This document shows, piece after piece, positions 16,185 through 25,030 of a stretch of DNA of 64,000 bases. Numbering within the stretch: position 1 is the stretch's first letter; every line of letters starts with the position of its first letter. The position numbers were made by a program, and so were the translations under genes. The DNA lies in NCBI RefSeq assembly GCF_900156545.1, contig NZ_FTNW01000002.1, positions 434,001 to 498,000 on the forward strand. The letters are read 5' to 3'. The notes beneath the pieces were generated by a model. It was not told where the DNA came from. It worked only from the letters and a program-made list of their open reading frames with translations, and ran no database searches. Source of the stretch: Aquipseudomonas alcaligenes (GTDB lineage: Bacteria > Pseudomonadota > Gammaproteobacteria > Pseudomonadales > Pseudomonadaceae).

Positions 16185-17063
16185 ATGAAAGCTGAAACCG
16201 CTGTGCTGGATATCCAGGGGCAATACCGGGTTTACACGGAGTTCTACCGCGCCGACTGCGCCGAGCGGACCATCATTCTGGTCAACGGCTCGCTGTCGAC
16301 CACCGCATCCTTCGCGCAGACGCTTCGCTACCTCCACCCGCATTTCAACGTAGTGCTGTTCGACCTGCCCTACGCCGGCCAGTCACGCGCGCACAACTTG
16401 CATGAGCGCTTCCTCAGCCGCGAGGAAGAAGCCGACATCCTCCTGGAGCTGGTCGAACACTTCGCCTGCGACAGCGTGCTGTCCTTCTCCTGGGGCGGCA
16501 TCGCCACCCTCCAGGCGCTGGCCCGGCGCCCATCGCGGATCGAGCGTGCGGTGATCAACTCCTTCTCGCCTATCGTCAACAGCGCCATGCTCGGCTACCT
16601 GCGCGCCGGCCTGGTGGTGATGCGCGAGTGCGACCGCGAGAGCATCGGCATGGTGCTCAACGGCACCATCGGCAAGCACCTGCCCTCGCTGTTCAAGCGT
16701 TACAACCACCGGCACGTCACCGGCCTGGAGCGCTACGAATACGAGCAGATGAGCCACCACGTGGAGACCGTGCTGAACAACGGCGGGCGCTCCTGCGTCA
16801 GCTTCGCTGGGCAGATCGAGATACCGCTGCTGTTCGTCAACGGCGAGTGGGACGAGTACACCACGCCGGCTGACGCGCGCCTGTTCACCCAGTACGTGCG
16901 CCACTGCGAGTTCCGCACCATCGCCCAGGCCGGCCACTTCCTCGACATGGAACACAAGGCCGCCTGGATGCAGACCCGCGATGCCCTGCTGGCCTTCCTG
17001 CTGGTACCCACACAGGGCCATGCACGCAGCGTGGAACGGGAGCAACAGGCCGTGGCGCTGTGA
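16185..17063 (+). CDS. phaG: (R)-3-hydroxyacyl-ACP transacylase/thioesterase PhaG
   Basis: A 292-aa alpha/beta hydrolase-fold protein. It matches PhaG of P. putida from the first residues (ETAVLDIQGQYRVYTEFYRA) and also resembles RhlA. The nucleophile elbow is FSWGG (Ser102); the acid and base residues are likely in NGEWDEYTT and the GHFLDME His. PhaG diverts 3-hydroxyacyl-ACP from fatty acid synthesis toward medium-chain polyhydroxyalkanoate from sugars; RhlA makes the lipid part of rhamnolipid. PhaG is favoured by the N-terminal match and absence of rhlB. The ATG at 16185 is chosen because AGGGG sits 7 nt upstream; another ATG lies 6 nt earlier. Confidence 0.88.
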   Translation: MKAETAVLDIQGQYRVYTEFYRADCAERTIILVNGSLSTTASFAQTLRYLHPHFNVVLFDLPYAGQSRAHNLHERFLSREEEADILLELVEHFACDSVLSFSWGGIATLQALARRPSRIERAVINSFSPIVNSAMLGYLRAGLVVMRECDRESIGMVLNGTIGKHLPSLFKRYNHRHVTGLERYEYEQMSHHVETVLNNGGRSCVSFAGQIEIPLLFVNGEWDEYTTPADARLFTQYVRHCEFRTIAQAGHFLDMEHKAAWMQTRDALLAFLLVPTQGHARSVEREQQAVAL

Positions 17064-17064
17064 A

Positions 17065-17087
17065 GCGCCCGGCAATAAAACGGGCGC
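17065..17087 (+). terminator. Hairpin after phaG
   Basis: GCGCCCG-N9-CGGGCGC begins just after the phaG stop codon. There is no T-run, so it is at best a weak or Rho-assisted terminator. Confidence 0.4.
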
Positions 17088-17145
17088 AAGACGCGCGCGC
17101 GGCTTCACCTTCCTGGGCGATTCTGGTAAAAAGTCAGCCGCCCGA

Positions 17146-17219
17146 GCGGGCGTCGTATAATGGCATTACCTGAGCTTCCCAAGCTCATGACGAGGGTTCG
17201 ATTCCCTTCGCCCGCTCCA
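17146..17219 (+). tRNA. tRNA-Gly (anticodon CCC)
   Basis: 74 nt including encoded CCA. The acceptor GCGGGCG pairs with CGCCCGC (17209-17215). The anticodon arm is TGAGC-TTCCCAA-GCTCA with CCC in the loop, and the T arm contains GGTTCGATTCC. It is followed directly by an intrinsic terminator, so it is a single-gene unit. Confidence 0.97.
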
Positions 17220-17225
17220 GATTCA

Positions 17226-17251
17226 AAAAGCCCCGCAGCAGCGGGGCTTTT
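17226..17251. terminator. Intrinsic terminator after tRNA-Gly
   Basis: AAAAGCCCCGC-AGCA-GCGGGGCTTTT with T-run on the plus side and A-run on the other. It ends the tRNA transcript and can also serve the convergent OsmC-YcaO gene. Confidence 0.9.
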
Positions 17252-17306
17252 TCATTTCAGCCGACCGTCTCTGCTCGGCCAGCCGGGGAGGACCGCTGCC
17301 CCGCCC

Positions 17307-19505
17307 TCAGCGCGCGGCAGCAGCCGCCCGCGCCGCATGCAGCTTCTTGTAGCTGTCGACCAGGCGCAGGTGCTTGTCCAAGCCTTCCAACTGCAGGCTG
17401 GTCGGGGTCAGGCCATAAAAACGCACGCTGCCATTCACCGAACCGATGGCCGCGTCCATCCGTTCGTTGCCGAACATGCGGCGGAAGTTGGCCTCGTAGT
17501 CGGCCAGTTCCAGGTCGTCGTCCAGCTGCACTTCCAGCACCACGTTCAGCGCCTGGTAGAACAGGCCGCGCTCGACGGTGTTGTCGTTGTACTGCAGGAA
17601 GGCCTCGGTCAGCGCCTTGGCCTCGTCGTACTTCTTCAGCGCGAGGTAGATCAGCAGCTTCAGTTCGAGGATGGTCAGCTGACCCCACACGGTGTTGTCG
17701 TCGAACTCGATGCCGATCAGCGTGGTGATGTCGGTGTAGTCGTCGACCTCGCACTGCTCCAGGCTCTTGAGCAGGCTCTTCAGGCGCAGGTCGCTGAGGC
17801 TGTGCAGGTTGAGGATGTCGGAACGGAACAGCAGCGCCTTGTTGGTGTTGTCCCAGATCAGGTCCTCGACCGGGTAGATCTCCGAGTAGCCCGGCACTAG
17901 GATGCGGCAGGCGTTGGCGCCGAGGTCGTCGTACACCGCCATGTACACCTCCTTGCCCATGTCCTCGAGGATGCCGAACAGGGTCGCAGCTTCCTGGGCG
18001 TTGGAGTCTGTCCCTTCGCCGGAGAAGTCCCACTCGACGAACTCGTAGTCGGCCTTGGCGCTGAAGAAGCGCCAGGACACCACGCCGCTGGAGTCGATGA
18101 AGTGCTCGACGAAGTTGTTCGGCTCGGTCAGCGCCTGGCTCTCGAAGGTCGGCGCCGGCAGGTCGTTGAGGCCCTCGAAGCTACGCCCCTGGAGCAGCTC
18201 GGTGAGGCTGCGCTCCAGCGCCACCTCGAAGCTCGGATGCGCACCGAACGAGGCGAACACGCCACCGGTGCGCGGGTTCATTAGGGTCACGCACATCACC
18301 GGGAATTCGCCGCCGAGCGAGGCGTCCTTGACCAGCACCGGGAAGCCCTGCTCCTCCAGGCCCTTGATCCCGGCGACAATGCCCGGGTACTTGGCCAGCA
18401 CCTCCTGCGGTACGTCCGGCAGGGCCAGTTCGTTCTCCAGAATCTCGCGTTTGACCGCACGCTCGAAGATTTCCGACAGGCACTGCACCTGCGCCTCGGC
18501 CAGGGTGTTGCCGGCACTCATGCCGTTGGACAGGTACAGGTTCTCGATCAGGTTGGACGGGAAGTACACCACCTCGCCGTCGGACTGGCGCACGAAGGGC
18601 AGCGAGCAGATGCCACGAGCCTTGTTGCCGGAGTTGGTGTCGTACAGATGCGAGCCGCGCAGCTCGCCGTCCGCGTTGTAGATGGCCAGGCAGTGCTCGT
18701 CGAGGATCTCTTCCGGCAGCGCATCCTTCGGCCCCGGCTTGAACCAGCGCTCGTTGGGGTAATGGACGAAATCGGCGTTGGCGATCTCCTCACCCCAGAA
18801 CTGGTCGTTGTAGAAGAAGTTGCAGTTCAGCCGCTCGATGAACTCGCCCAGCGCCGAGGCCAGCGCGCTCTCCTTGGTGGCGCCCTTGCCGTTGGTGAAG
18901 CACAGCGGCGACTGGGCGTCGCGCACATGCAGCGACCAGACGTTGGGTACGATGTTGCGCCAGGAGGCGATCTCGATCTTCATGCCCAGGCCGGCGAGGA
19001 TGGCCGACATGTTGGCGATGGTCTGTTCCAGCGGCAGGTCCTTGCCGAGGATGCGCGTGCCCTCGCCCGCGGTCAGCGCCGGCATCAGCAGGGCCTGAGC
19101 GTCGGCGTCGAGGTTGGCGACTTCCTCGATGACGAAATCGGGGCCGGTCTGCACCACCTTCTTCACGGTGCAGCGGTCGATCGAGCGCAGGATGCCCAGA
19201 CGATCCTTCTCGGAGATATCTGCGGGCAGCTCGACCTGAATCTTGAAGATCTGCTTGTAGCGGTCTTCCGGGTCGACGATGTTGTTCTGCGCCAGGCGAA
19301 TGTTGTCGGTGGGGATGTTGCGCGTCTGGCAGTACAGCTTGACGAAGTAGGCCGCGCACAGCGCCGAGGACGCCAGGAAGTAGTCGAACGGCCCCGGCGC
19401 CGAGCCATCGCCCTTGTAGCGGATTGGCTGGTCGGCGATCACCGTGAAGTCATCGAACTTGGCTTCGAGACGGAGGTTGTCGAGAAAATTGACCTTGATT
19501 TCCAT
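17307..19505 (-). CDS. ycaO: OsmC domain fused to YcaO domain protein
   Basis: 732 aa. Residues about 1-135 are an OsmC/Ohr-like domain (YKGDGSAPGPFDYFLASSALC keeps the family's core Cys region). Residues about 150-730 align closely with E. coli YcaO (PNVWS, CFTNGKGATKE, ALGEFIERL, SNGMSAGNT, GVALERSLTELLQGR-like). YcaO domains use ATP to activate amide backbones; E. coli YcaO has been linked to RimO-dependent modification of ribosomal protein S12. No azoline-type PxPxP tail or precursor peptide is seen. The divergent leader carries a CRP/Vfr-like site. Confidence 0.9.
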   Translation of the reverse strand: MEIKVNFLDNLRLEAKFDDFTVIADQPIRYKGDGSAPGPFDYFLASSALCAAYFVKLYCQTRNIPTDNIRLAQNNIVDPEDRYKQIFKIQVELPADISEKDRLGILRSIDRCTVKKVVQTGPDFVIEEVANLDADAQALLMPALTAGEGTRILGKDLPLEQTIANMSAILAGLGMKIEIASWRNIVPNVWSLHVRDAQSPLCFTNGKGATKESALASALGEFIERLNCNFFYNDQFWGEEIANADFVHYPNERWFKPGPKDALPEEILDEHCLAIYNADGELRGSHLYDTNSGNKARGICSLPFVRQSDGEVVYFPSNLIENLYLSNGMSAGNTLAEAQVQCLSEIFERAVKREILENELALPDVPQEVLAKYPGIVAGIKGLEEQGFPVLVKDASLGGEFPVMCVTLMNPRTGGVFASFGAHPSFEVALERSLTELLQGRSFEGLNDLPAPTFESQALTEPNNFVEHFIDSSGVVSWRFFSAKADYEFVEWDFSGEGTDSNAQEAATLFGILEDMGKEVYMAVYDDLGANACRILVPGYSEIYPVEDLIWDNTNKALLFRSDILNLHSLSDLRLKSLLKSLEQCEVDDYTDITTLIGIEFDDNTVWGQLTILELKLLIYLALKKYDEAKALTEAFLQYNDNTVERGLFYQALNVVLEVQLDDDLELADYEANFRRMFGNERMDAAIGSVNGSVRFYGLTPTSLQLEGLDKHLRLVDSYKKLHAARAAAAAR

Positions 19506-19594
19506 GCGGGATTACCAGAATGCGTGCGAGGCGAAATGGCCGGCATTATCCGTCATTCGGCCCCGGCATGGCGCGACGGCATAACGCCATCACA

Positions 19595-19616
19595 AAATGT
19601 GATGCATGCCACATTT
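19595..19616. promoter_or_regulatory. CRP/Vfr-type binding site
   Basis: AAATGTGAT-GCATGC-CACATTT: 16 of 22 positions equal the E. coli CRP consensus, including both complete TGTGA/CACA cores with correct spacing. It lies 90 bp upstream of the ycaO start and 75 bp upstream of the 53-aa gene, so either or both could be controlled by Vfr. Confidence 0.65.
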
Positions 19617-19690
19617 CCCACCCCACAGAAATGTCGACATCATCACAAAGCTTGGTAGGCTCTCGGCAACCTCAATACAGGAGCTTTCCG

Positions 19691-19852
19691 ATGAAGGAAC
19701 AACGGAAATACCTCGCGTTGCGTGCACATATCGAAACCCTGCTCCAGGACGGAGCCCAGATTGTCAGCCGCGCGCCGTTCACTCTGCGCATCAGCGGGCA
19801 TCTGTTCCGCGTGCAGCACGGCATGCTGATCGGCAACTCAGTCGCCGCCTAG
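19691..19852 (+). CDS. Small conserved-looking protein, 53 aa
   Basis: Begins MKEQRKYLALRAHIETLL and ends FRVQHGMLIGNSVAA. No known motif, no signal peptide and no membrane segment. The case for a real gene is an ideal AGGAG 7 nt before the ATG, a strong intrinsic terminator 17 bp after the stop, and a CRP/Vfr-like site at a suitable distance upstream. It may be a small regulatory or nucleic-acid-binding protein (speculative). Confidence 0.7.
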   Translation: MKEQRKYLALRAHIETLLQDGAQIVSRAPFTLRISGHLFRVQHGMLIGNSVAA

Positions 19853-19868
19853 CCGCCCAAAACCTCGC

Positions 19869-19899
19869 AAAGCCCGGGTCAGCCATGGCCCGGGCTTTT
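19869..19899 (+). terminator. Intrinsic terminator after the 53-aa gene
   Basis: GCCCGGG (19872-19878) pairs with CCCGGGC (19889-19895) across a 10-nt loop, followed by TTTT and preceded by AAA. Clear Rho-independent structure. Confidence 0.85.
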
Positions 19900-19996
19900 G
19901 CTTTTCTGCCTTGCGCGCGTGCAAACGGTCGGCGCGGGCTTGCCTCGTCAGCGTGGGTCGCGCACCATTAACTGTATATAAAACCAGTTAACTGCC

Positions 19997-21634
19997 ATGC
20001 CTGCCGCACTCGCCCCCAACCTCTACTACCTCGCCAACTTCCGCACCGCGCTGGCCTGGATCGGCGAACGCTACAGCGACCTGCTGGACGCCGAGGAAGC
20101 GGCCTTCCTGCAAGGCTTCAGCGCACTGCCGCAACCGTCGCAAGCGCTGCTGGCGCGCCTGGTGATGCGCAAGGGGCCGCATTTTCGCGCGAGTAAGCTG
20201 AGCTACGACGAGATTGGCGACGTCACCGCCGCCGCCGAACCGCTGCTGCGCCTGGGCTGGCTGATCGAGGACGCCGAGCTGACGCTGGCGGAGCTGTTCG
20301 CCCTGCTGCGCAAGGACGAACTGCTCGCCTGCTTCACGGAACTCGCCACCCTGCGCGGGCTGAAAAAGGACGAGCAGCTACAGGCTCTGCTGGCTCGTTA
20401 CCCGGACGCGCGCACCTTCCGCCACTGGTGCCCGCCACTCGACCGTCTTTACAGCCTGACCATCGGCCCGCTGTGCGACCGTCTGCGCCTGCTGTTCTTC
20501 GGCAACCTGGCACAGGACTGGTCCGAGTTCGTACTCGCCGAGCTGGGCATCTTCCGCTACGAGGCGGTCCCGATCAGCCGCGAGTCACGCGGTTTCCGCA
20601 GCCGCCGCGATGTCGACGACTACCTGCACCTGCGCCGCTGCCGAGAGCAGTTCGAGGCGGGCCAGGCGGTCGCCGAGGTGCTCGCCGAGCTGGGCGATTT
20701 CAGCAGTGCGAACCCGCACCTGAGCCGCCGCCACGCCAAGCTGCTGTTCCACCTCGGCCAAGCAGAGGAACGCGCGGGTGAGCTGGCGCAGGCGGCCGCG
20801 CTCTATGCCGCCAGCAGCCACGCCGAAGCGCGCCAGCGGCAGGTGCGGGTACTGGAAAAGCTCGGCGACTTCCAGCAGGCCCACGATCTCGCCACTGCCG
20901 CCCTGCTCGCCCCGTGCAACGATGCCGAGGCCCAGGCACTGGAGCGCGCCCTGCCACGCCTGCAACGCCAGCTAGGCCTGCCCAGGCAGCCGCGCTCCGC
21001 TGCGGCCGAGGCCGGATTGATCGAGCTGGAACTGCCCAGGCCCGAGGCGTCGAGCGTGGAGTGGGCGGTGCAGCAGCACCTGCATGACGAGCAGGCGCCA
21101 GTCTTCTATGTGGAGAACACACTGGTCTGCGGGCTGTTCGGCCTGCTGTGCTGGGAGGCGATCTTCGCCCCGCTGCCCGGGGCGTTCTTCCACCCCTTCC
21201 ACAGCGGCCCGGTGGATCTGCACGACAGCGACTTCCGCAGCCGCCGCGCCGCGCTGTTCGAGCGCTGCCTGGGCATGCTGGATGACGGCAGCCATGCCGA
21301 GGCGATTCGCGCCACCTACGCCGCCAAGCACGGCATCGTCTCGCCCTTCGTGCACTGGGCAGTGCTGACACCCGAGCTGCTGGAAACCGCCCTGCACTGC
21401 CTGCCGCCGGCGCACCTGCGCGTCTGGTTCGAGCGGCTGCTCGGCGATATCCGCGCCAACCGTGCCGGCATGCCGGACCTGATCCAGTTCTGGCCGGCCG
21501 AGCGACGCTACCGGATGATCGAGGTGAAGGGCCCTGGCGACCGCCTGCAGGACAACCAGAAACGCTGGCTGGCGTTCTGCGCCCAGCACGGCATGCCGGT
21601 GGACGTCTGCTACGTGCGCTGGAGCGAGGCGTGA
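19997..21634 (+). CDS. FAN1-type VRR-NUC structure-specific nuclease
   Basis: 545 aa. The C-terminal VRR-NUC domain (about 430-545) shows the PD-(D/E)XK pattern GMPDLIQFW...IEVKGPGDRLQDNQKRW. The upstream part is helical and TPR-like, with an SAP-like N-terminal region, as in bacterial FAN1. The P. aeruginosa homolog is a 5' flap/exonuclease able to unhook DNA interstrand crosslinks (established for the family). The stop overlaps the GTG start of the next gene, a helicase, so the two are produced together. Confidence 0.9.
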   Translation: MPAALAPNLYYLANFRTALAWIGERYSDLLDAEEAAFLQGFSALPQPSQALLARLVMRKGPHFRASKLSYDEIGDVTAAAEPLLRLGWLIEDAELTLAELFALLRKDELLACFTELATLRGLKKDEQLQALLARYPDARTFRHWCPPLDRLYSLTIGPLCDRLRLLFFGNLAQDWSEFVLAELGIFRYEAVPISRESRGFRSRRDVDDYLHLRRCREQFEAGQAVAEVLAELGDFSSANPHLSRRHAKLLFHLGQAEERAGELAQAAALYAASSHAEARQRQVRVLEKLGDFQQAHDLATAALLAPCNDAEAQALERALPRLQRQLGLPRQPRSAAAEAGLIELELPRPEASSVEWAVQQHLHDEQAPVFYVENTLVCGLFGLLCWEAIFAPLPGAFFHPFHSGPVDLHDSDFRSRRAALFERCLGMLDDGSHAEAIRATYAAKHGIVSPFVHWAVLTPELLETALHCLPPAHLRVWFERLLGDIRANRAGMPDLIQFWPAERRYRMIEVKGPGDRLQDNQKRWLAFCAQHGMPVDVCYVRWSEA

Positions 21635-23910
21635 GCTACGCCGTGGCCGTGCGCGCGCTGTGCGAGTTCACCGCCAAGGAAGGTGACCTCGACCTGCGCT
21701 TCACCCCCGCGCCCACCGCCGCCGAGGGTATGGCCGGACACAGCACGGTGGTCGGCCGGCGTGGCGCCGGCTATGTCGCCGAGCTGCCGCTGACCGGGGC
21801 CTATCCGGGCCTGCTGGTCAGCGGCCGCGCCGACGGCTACGACCCGGCGCAGAACCTGCTGGAGGAGATCAAGACCCATCGCGGCGACGTGGCGCGCATC
21901 CCGGCCAACCACCGCCTGCTGCACTGGGCCCAGGTCAAGGTCTATGGCTGGCTGCTGTGCGACAGCCTGGGCCTGGAGGAGATCGACCTGGCAGTGGTGT
22001 ACTTCAACGTCCTGTCGCAGAAGGAAACGGTGTTTCGCGAGTGCTTCGCGGCCACCGAGCTGCGGACCTTCTTCGAACTGCAGTGTGTGCGCTTCGTCGC
22101 CTGGGCCGAGCAGGAAACGGCGCACCGCCTGGCGCGCAATGCTAGCCTGGAAACGCTGCGCTTCCCCTACCCGAGCTTCCGCCGTGGTCAGCGCCAGCTC
22201 GCCGAGTCCGTGTACCGAGCCGCCCGCGATGGCGACTTCCTGCTGGCCCAGGCCACCACCGGCATCGGCAAGACCCTGGCCACCCTGTTCCCGCAGCTCA
22301 AGGCGTTTCCCGGCCAGGACCTGGACCGACTGTTCTTCCTCACCGCCAAGACGCCCGGCCGGCGCCTGGCGCTGGACGCCCTGGCCAGCCTGCGCGAGCA
22401 GGAGGAAAACATGCCGCTGCGGGTGCTGGAGCACGTGGCCCGCGACAAGGCCTGCGAATACCCGGACAAGGCCTGCCATGGCGAGTCCTGCCCGCTAGCC
22501 AAGGGATTCTACGACCGCCTGCCGGCCGCCCGTGCCGCCGCCCTCGAACACCGCTGGCTGACCCAGGAGGCCGTGCGCGAGGTCGCCCTGGCGCACCAGG
22601 TCTGCCCCTACTACCTGTCCCAGGAGCTGTGCCGCTGGAGCGACGTGGTGGTCGGCGACTACAACTACTACTTCGACATGACCGCACTTTTGCACGGTCT
22701 GACCGTGGTCAATGGCTGGAAAGTCACCCTGCTGGTGGACGAGGCGCACAACCTGATCGACCGCGCCCGTGGCATGTACAGCGCCGAGCTGGATCAGGCC
22801 GAGTTCAACGCCCTGCGCAAAGTTGCCCCGGCTGGCCTCAAGGGCGTGCTGGAGCGGGTTGGCCGCCACTGGAACCAGCTGCACCGCGACCAGGAAGTGC
22901 CCTACCAGATCTACCCGGCCATCGCCGACCTGTTCATCGTCGCCCTGCAGAAGGCGGTGAGTGCGATCACCGACCACCTCACCGACCAGCCCGAAGGCAA
23001 CCAGGCCGCGCTGTTGCGCTTCTACCTCGACGCCATGCTGTTCTGCCGCCTGGCCGAGGCCTTCGGCCCGCACTCGCTGTTCGATATCACCCGCCATGAC
23101 ACGCGCAGCCTGTCGACTCTGTGCCTGCGCAATATCGTGCCGGCACGCTTCCTCGCCGAGCGTTTCGCCAACGCTCACAGCGCCACGCTGTTCTCCGCCA
23201 CGCTCAGCCCCGGCCACTACCACGCCGACCTGCTCGGCCTGCCACGCGACTGGCAGTGGCTGGAAGTGCAGTCGCCGTTCAGCGCCGAGCAGCTGAGGGT
23301 GCAGGCACTGGCCAACCTGTCGACCCGCTACCAGCATCGCGAGGCAAGCCTACCGTCCATTGTCACGCTGATGGCTCGACAATTTCGTCAGCAGCCGGGC
23401 AATTACCTGGCGTTCTTCAGCAGCTATGCCTACCTGGAACAGGCGCTGACGCGCTTTCACGCCGAGCACCCGGATATCCCGGTGTGGGCGCAGTCGCGCA
23501 GCATGAACGAGGCCGAGCGCCAGGACTTTCTCGAACGCTTTACCGAGCATTCCCACGGTGTCGGCTTCGCCGTGCTCGGCGGTGCCTTCGGCGAGGGCAT
23601 CGACCTGCCCGGCAAGCGCCTGATCGGCGCCTTTATCGCCACCCTCGGCCTGCCGCAGGTCAACCCGGTCAACGAGGAAGTGAAGGCACGCATGCAGCAG
23701 ATGTTCGGCAACGGCTACGACTATGCCTACCTCTACCCCGGCCTGCAGAAGGTGGTGCAGGCGGCCGGTCGGGTGATCCGCACCACCTCGGATCAGGGCG
23801 TGGTCTACCTGCTCGACGACCGCTTCACCCGCCGCGAGGTGCGCCAGCTGCTGCCGAGTTGGTGGCAGGTCGAACGGGCAATACATACTTTGCAAAAACC
23901 CGGTGCTTGA
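21631..23910 (+). CDS. DinG/XPD-family iron-sulfur helicase with N-terminal PD-(D/E)XK nuclease-like domain
   Basis: 759 aa. Residues about 1-165 show GRAD (65-68) and EEIK (78-81) in the spacing of a Cas4/PD-(D/E)XK nuclease core. The helicase part has Walker A ATTGIGKT (208-215), four Cys placed for a [4Fe-4S] cluster (C275, C282, C287, C325), DEAH (370-373), FGEGIDLPGKR and the QAAGRVIRT motif VI. Expected role: 5'-3' DNA unwinding in repair, possibly with nuclease activity of its own. The GTG start overlaps the FAN1 stop (GTGA). The helicase assignment is firm; the nuclease domain is from motif inspection. Confidence 0.88.
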   Translation: MSYAVAVRALCEFTAKEGDLDLRFTPAPTAAEGMAGHSTVVGRRGAGYVAELPLTGAYPGLLVSGRADGYDPAQNLLEEIKTHRGDVARIPANHRLLHWAQVKVYGWLLCDSLGLEEIDLAVVYFNVLSQKETVFRECFAATELRTFFELQCVRFVAWAEQETAHRLARNASLETLRFPYPSFRRGQRQLAESVYRAARDGDFLLAQATTGIGKTLATLFPQLKAFPGQDLDRLFFLTAKTPGRRLALDALASLREQEENMPLRVLEHVARDKACEYPDKACHGESCPLAKGFYDRLPAARAAALEHRWLTQEAVREVALAHQVCPYYLSQELCRWSDVVVGDYNYYFDMTALLHGLTVVNGWKVTLLVDEAHNLIDRARGMYSAELDQAEFNALRKVAPAGLKGVLERVGRHWNQLHRDQEVPYQIYPAIADLFIVALQKAVSAITDHLTDQPEGNQAALLRFYLDAMLFCRLAEAFGPHSLFDITRHDTRSLSTLCLRNIVPARFLAERFANAHSATLFSATLSPGHYHADLLGLPRDWQWLEVQSPFSAEQLRVQALANLSTRYQHREASLPSIVTLMARQFRQQPGNYLAFFSSYAYLEQALTRFHAEHPDIPVWAQSRSMNEAERQDFLERFTEHSHGVGFAVLGGAFGEGIDLPGKRLIGAFIATLGLPQVNPVNEEVKARMQQMFGNGYDYAYLYPGLQKVVQAAGRVIRTTSDQGVVYLLDDRFTRREVRQLLPSWWQVERAIHTLQKPGA

Positions 23911-24023
23911 GACGGTCAGGATTTTCCTTATCCTTCGCAGCCGTGACGCCGGGCCCCTCTGACGGTTTGCAGCCGCCATGTCGGAGTCATAGTTGGTACA
24001 ACTACGACTGAAAGGAGGGGCTC

Positions 24024-25016
24024 ATGAGCACCCTAGAAACGTTTCTCTTCGCCGACTTCCTCGGCACCGCCACCTGGCTGTGGCTCTCGTTCCTTGCTGT
24101 AGTGATCGCCCTGCTGGCCTTCGACCTGGGGGTTCTGCACCGCGAAGAGCGCGAAATCGGCGTCAAGGAAAGCTTGATGCTGTCCGCCGGCTATATCTCC
24201 ATGGGTCTGCTGTTCTCCGTCTGGGTATTCTTCCAGAAAGGCGGCGACGCAAGCATGGATTACCTCACCGGCTTCCTGATCGAGAAATCGTTGTCCATGG
24301 ACAACGTCTTCGTGATTGCCCTGATCTTCAGCTTCCTGGCCATCCCGCGCCGCTATCAGCACCGCGTGCTGTTCTGGGGCATTCTGGGTGTGATCGTCCT
24401 GCGCGCGATCATGATCGGCCTGGGTGCCGCGCTGATCAGCGAGTTCGACTGGATTCTCTACGTGTTCGGCGCCTTCCTGCTGCTGACTGGCGTGAAGATG
24501 CTGTTCTCCAAGGTCGACGACGAGCCGGACCTGTCGAACAACCGCTTCGTCAACTGGCTGCGCAACCACCTGCCGGTGACCGACCGCCTGCACGAACAAC
24601 GCTTCTTCGTGCGCCAGCCGGATGCCAGCGGCAAGCTTAAGCTGTGGGTGACACCGCTGTTCCTGGCGCTGATCCTGATCGAGCTGGCCGACCTGGTGTT
24701 CGCCGTGGACAGCGTGCCGGCGATCTTCGCCATCACCCAGGACCCGTTCATCGTCTACACCTCGAACATCTTCGCCATTCTCGGCCTGCGCGCCCTGTAC
24801 TTCGCCCTGGCCGCGATGATCCACCGCTTCACCTACCTGAAGTACGCCCTGGCCCTGGTGCTGGTGTTCATTGGCGGCAAGATCTTCCTGCACGACATCG
24901 TCGGCAAGATCCCCGCCGAGATATCGCTGAGCGTGACCGTGGGCCTGCTGGCCGGTGGTGTACTGCTGTCGCTGTGGAAGACCCGCAACCAGCCCGCTCA
25001 CAAGCTCGAATCCTGA
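24024..25016 (+). CDS. TerC/Alx-family membrane protein
   Basis: 330 aa with about nine membrane helices. Family signatures include SLSMDNVFVIALIF near residue 95 and ELADLVFAVDSVPAIFA near residue 222, where acidic residues within helices suggest cation transport. E. coli Alx is linked to manganese homeostasis and alkaline response; TerC to tellurite resistance. AAAGGAGGGG lies just before the ATG. A lipoprotein gene follows 14 nt after the stop and is likely cotranscribed. Confidence 0.88.
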   Translation: MSTLETFLFADFLGTATWLWLSFLAVVIALLAFDLGVLHREEREIGVKESLMLSAGYISMGLLFSVWVFFQKGGDASMDYLTGFLIEKSLSMDNVFVIALIFSFLAIPRRYQHRVLFWGILGVIVLRAIMIGLGAALISEFDWILYVFGAFLLLTGVKMLFSKVDDEPDLSNNRFVNWLRNHLPVTDRLHEQRFFVRQPDASGKLKLWVTPLFLALILIELADLVFAVDSVPAIFAITQDPFIVYTSNIFAILGLRALYFALAAMIHRFTYLKYALALVLVFIGGKIFLHDIVGKIPAEISLSVTVGLLAGGVLLSLWKTRNQPAHKLES

Positions 25017-25030
25017 TTGGAGGACCGCAT

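Noticed and set aside
16185..17063. RhlA (rhamnolipid precursor synthase) identity
   Set aside because: Related fold, but the N-terminal sequence follows PhaG and no rhlB lies next to it.
23911..24023. Manganese (yybP-ykoY) riboswitch before the TerC-family gene
   Set aside because: E. coli alx has one, but the conserved yybP-ykoY blocks were not found in this leader.
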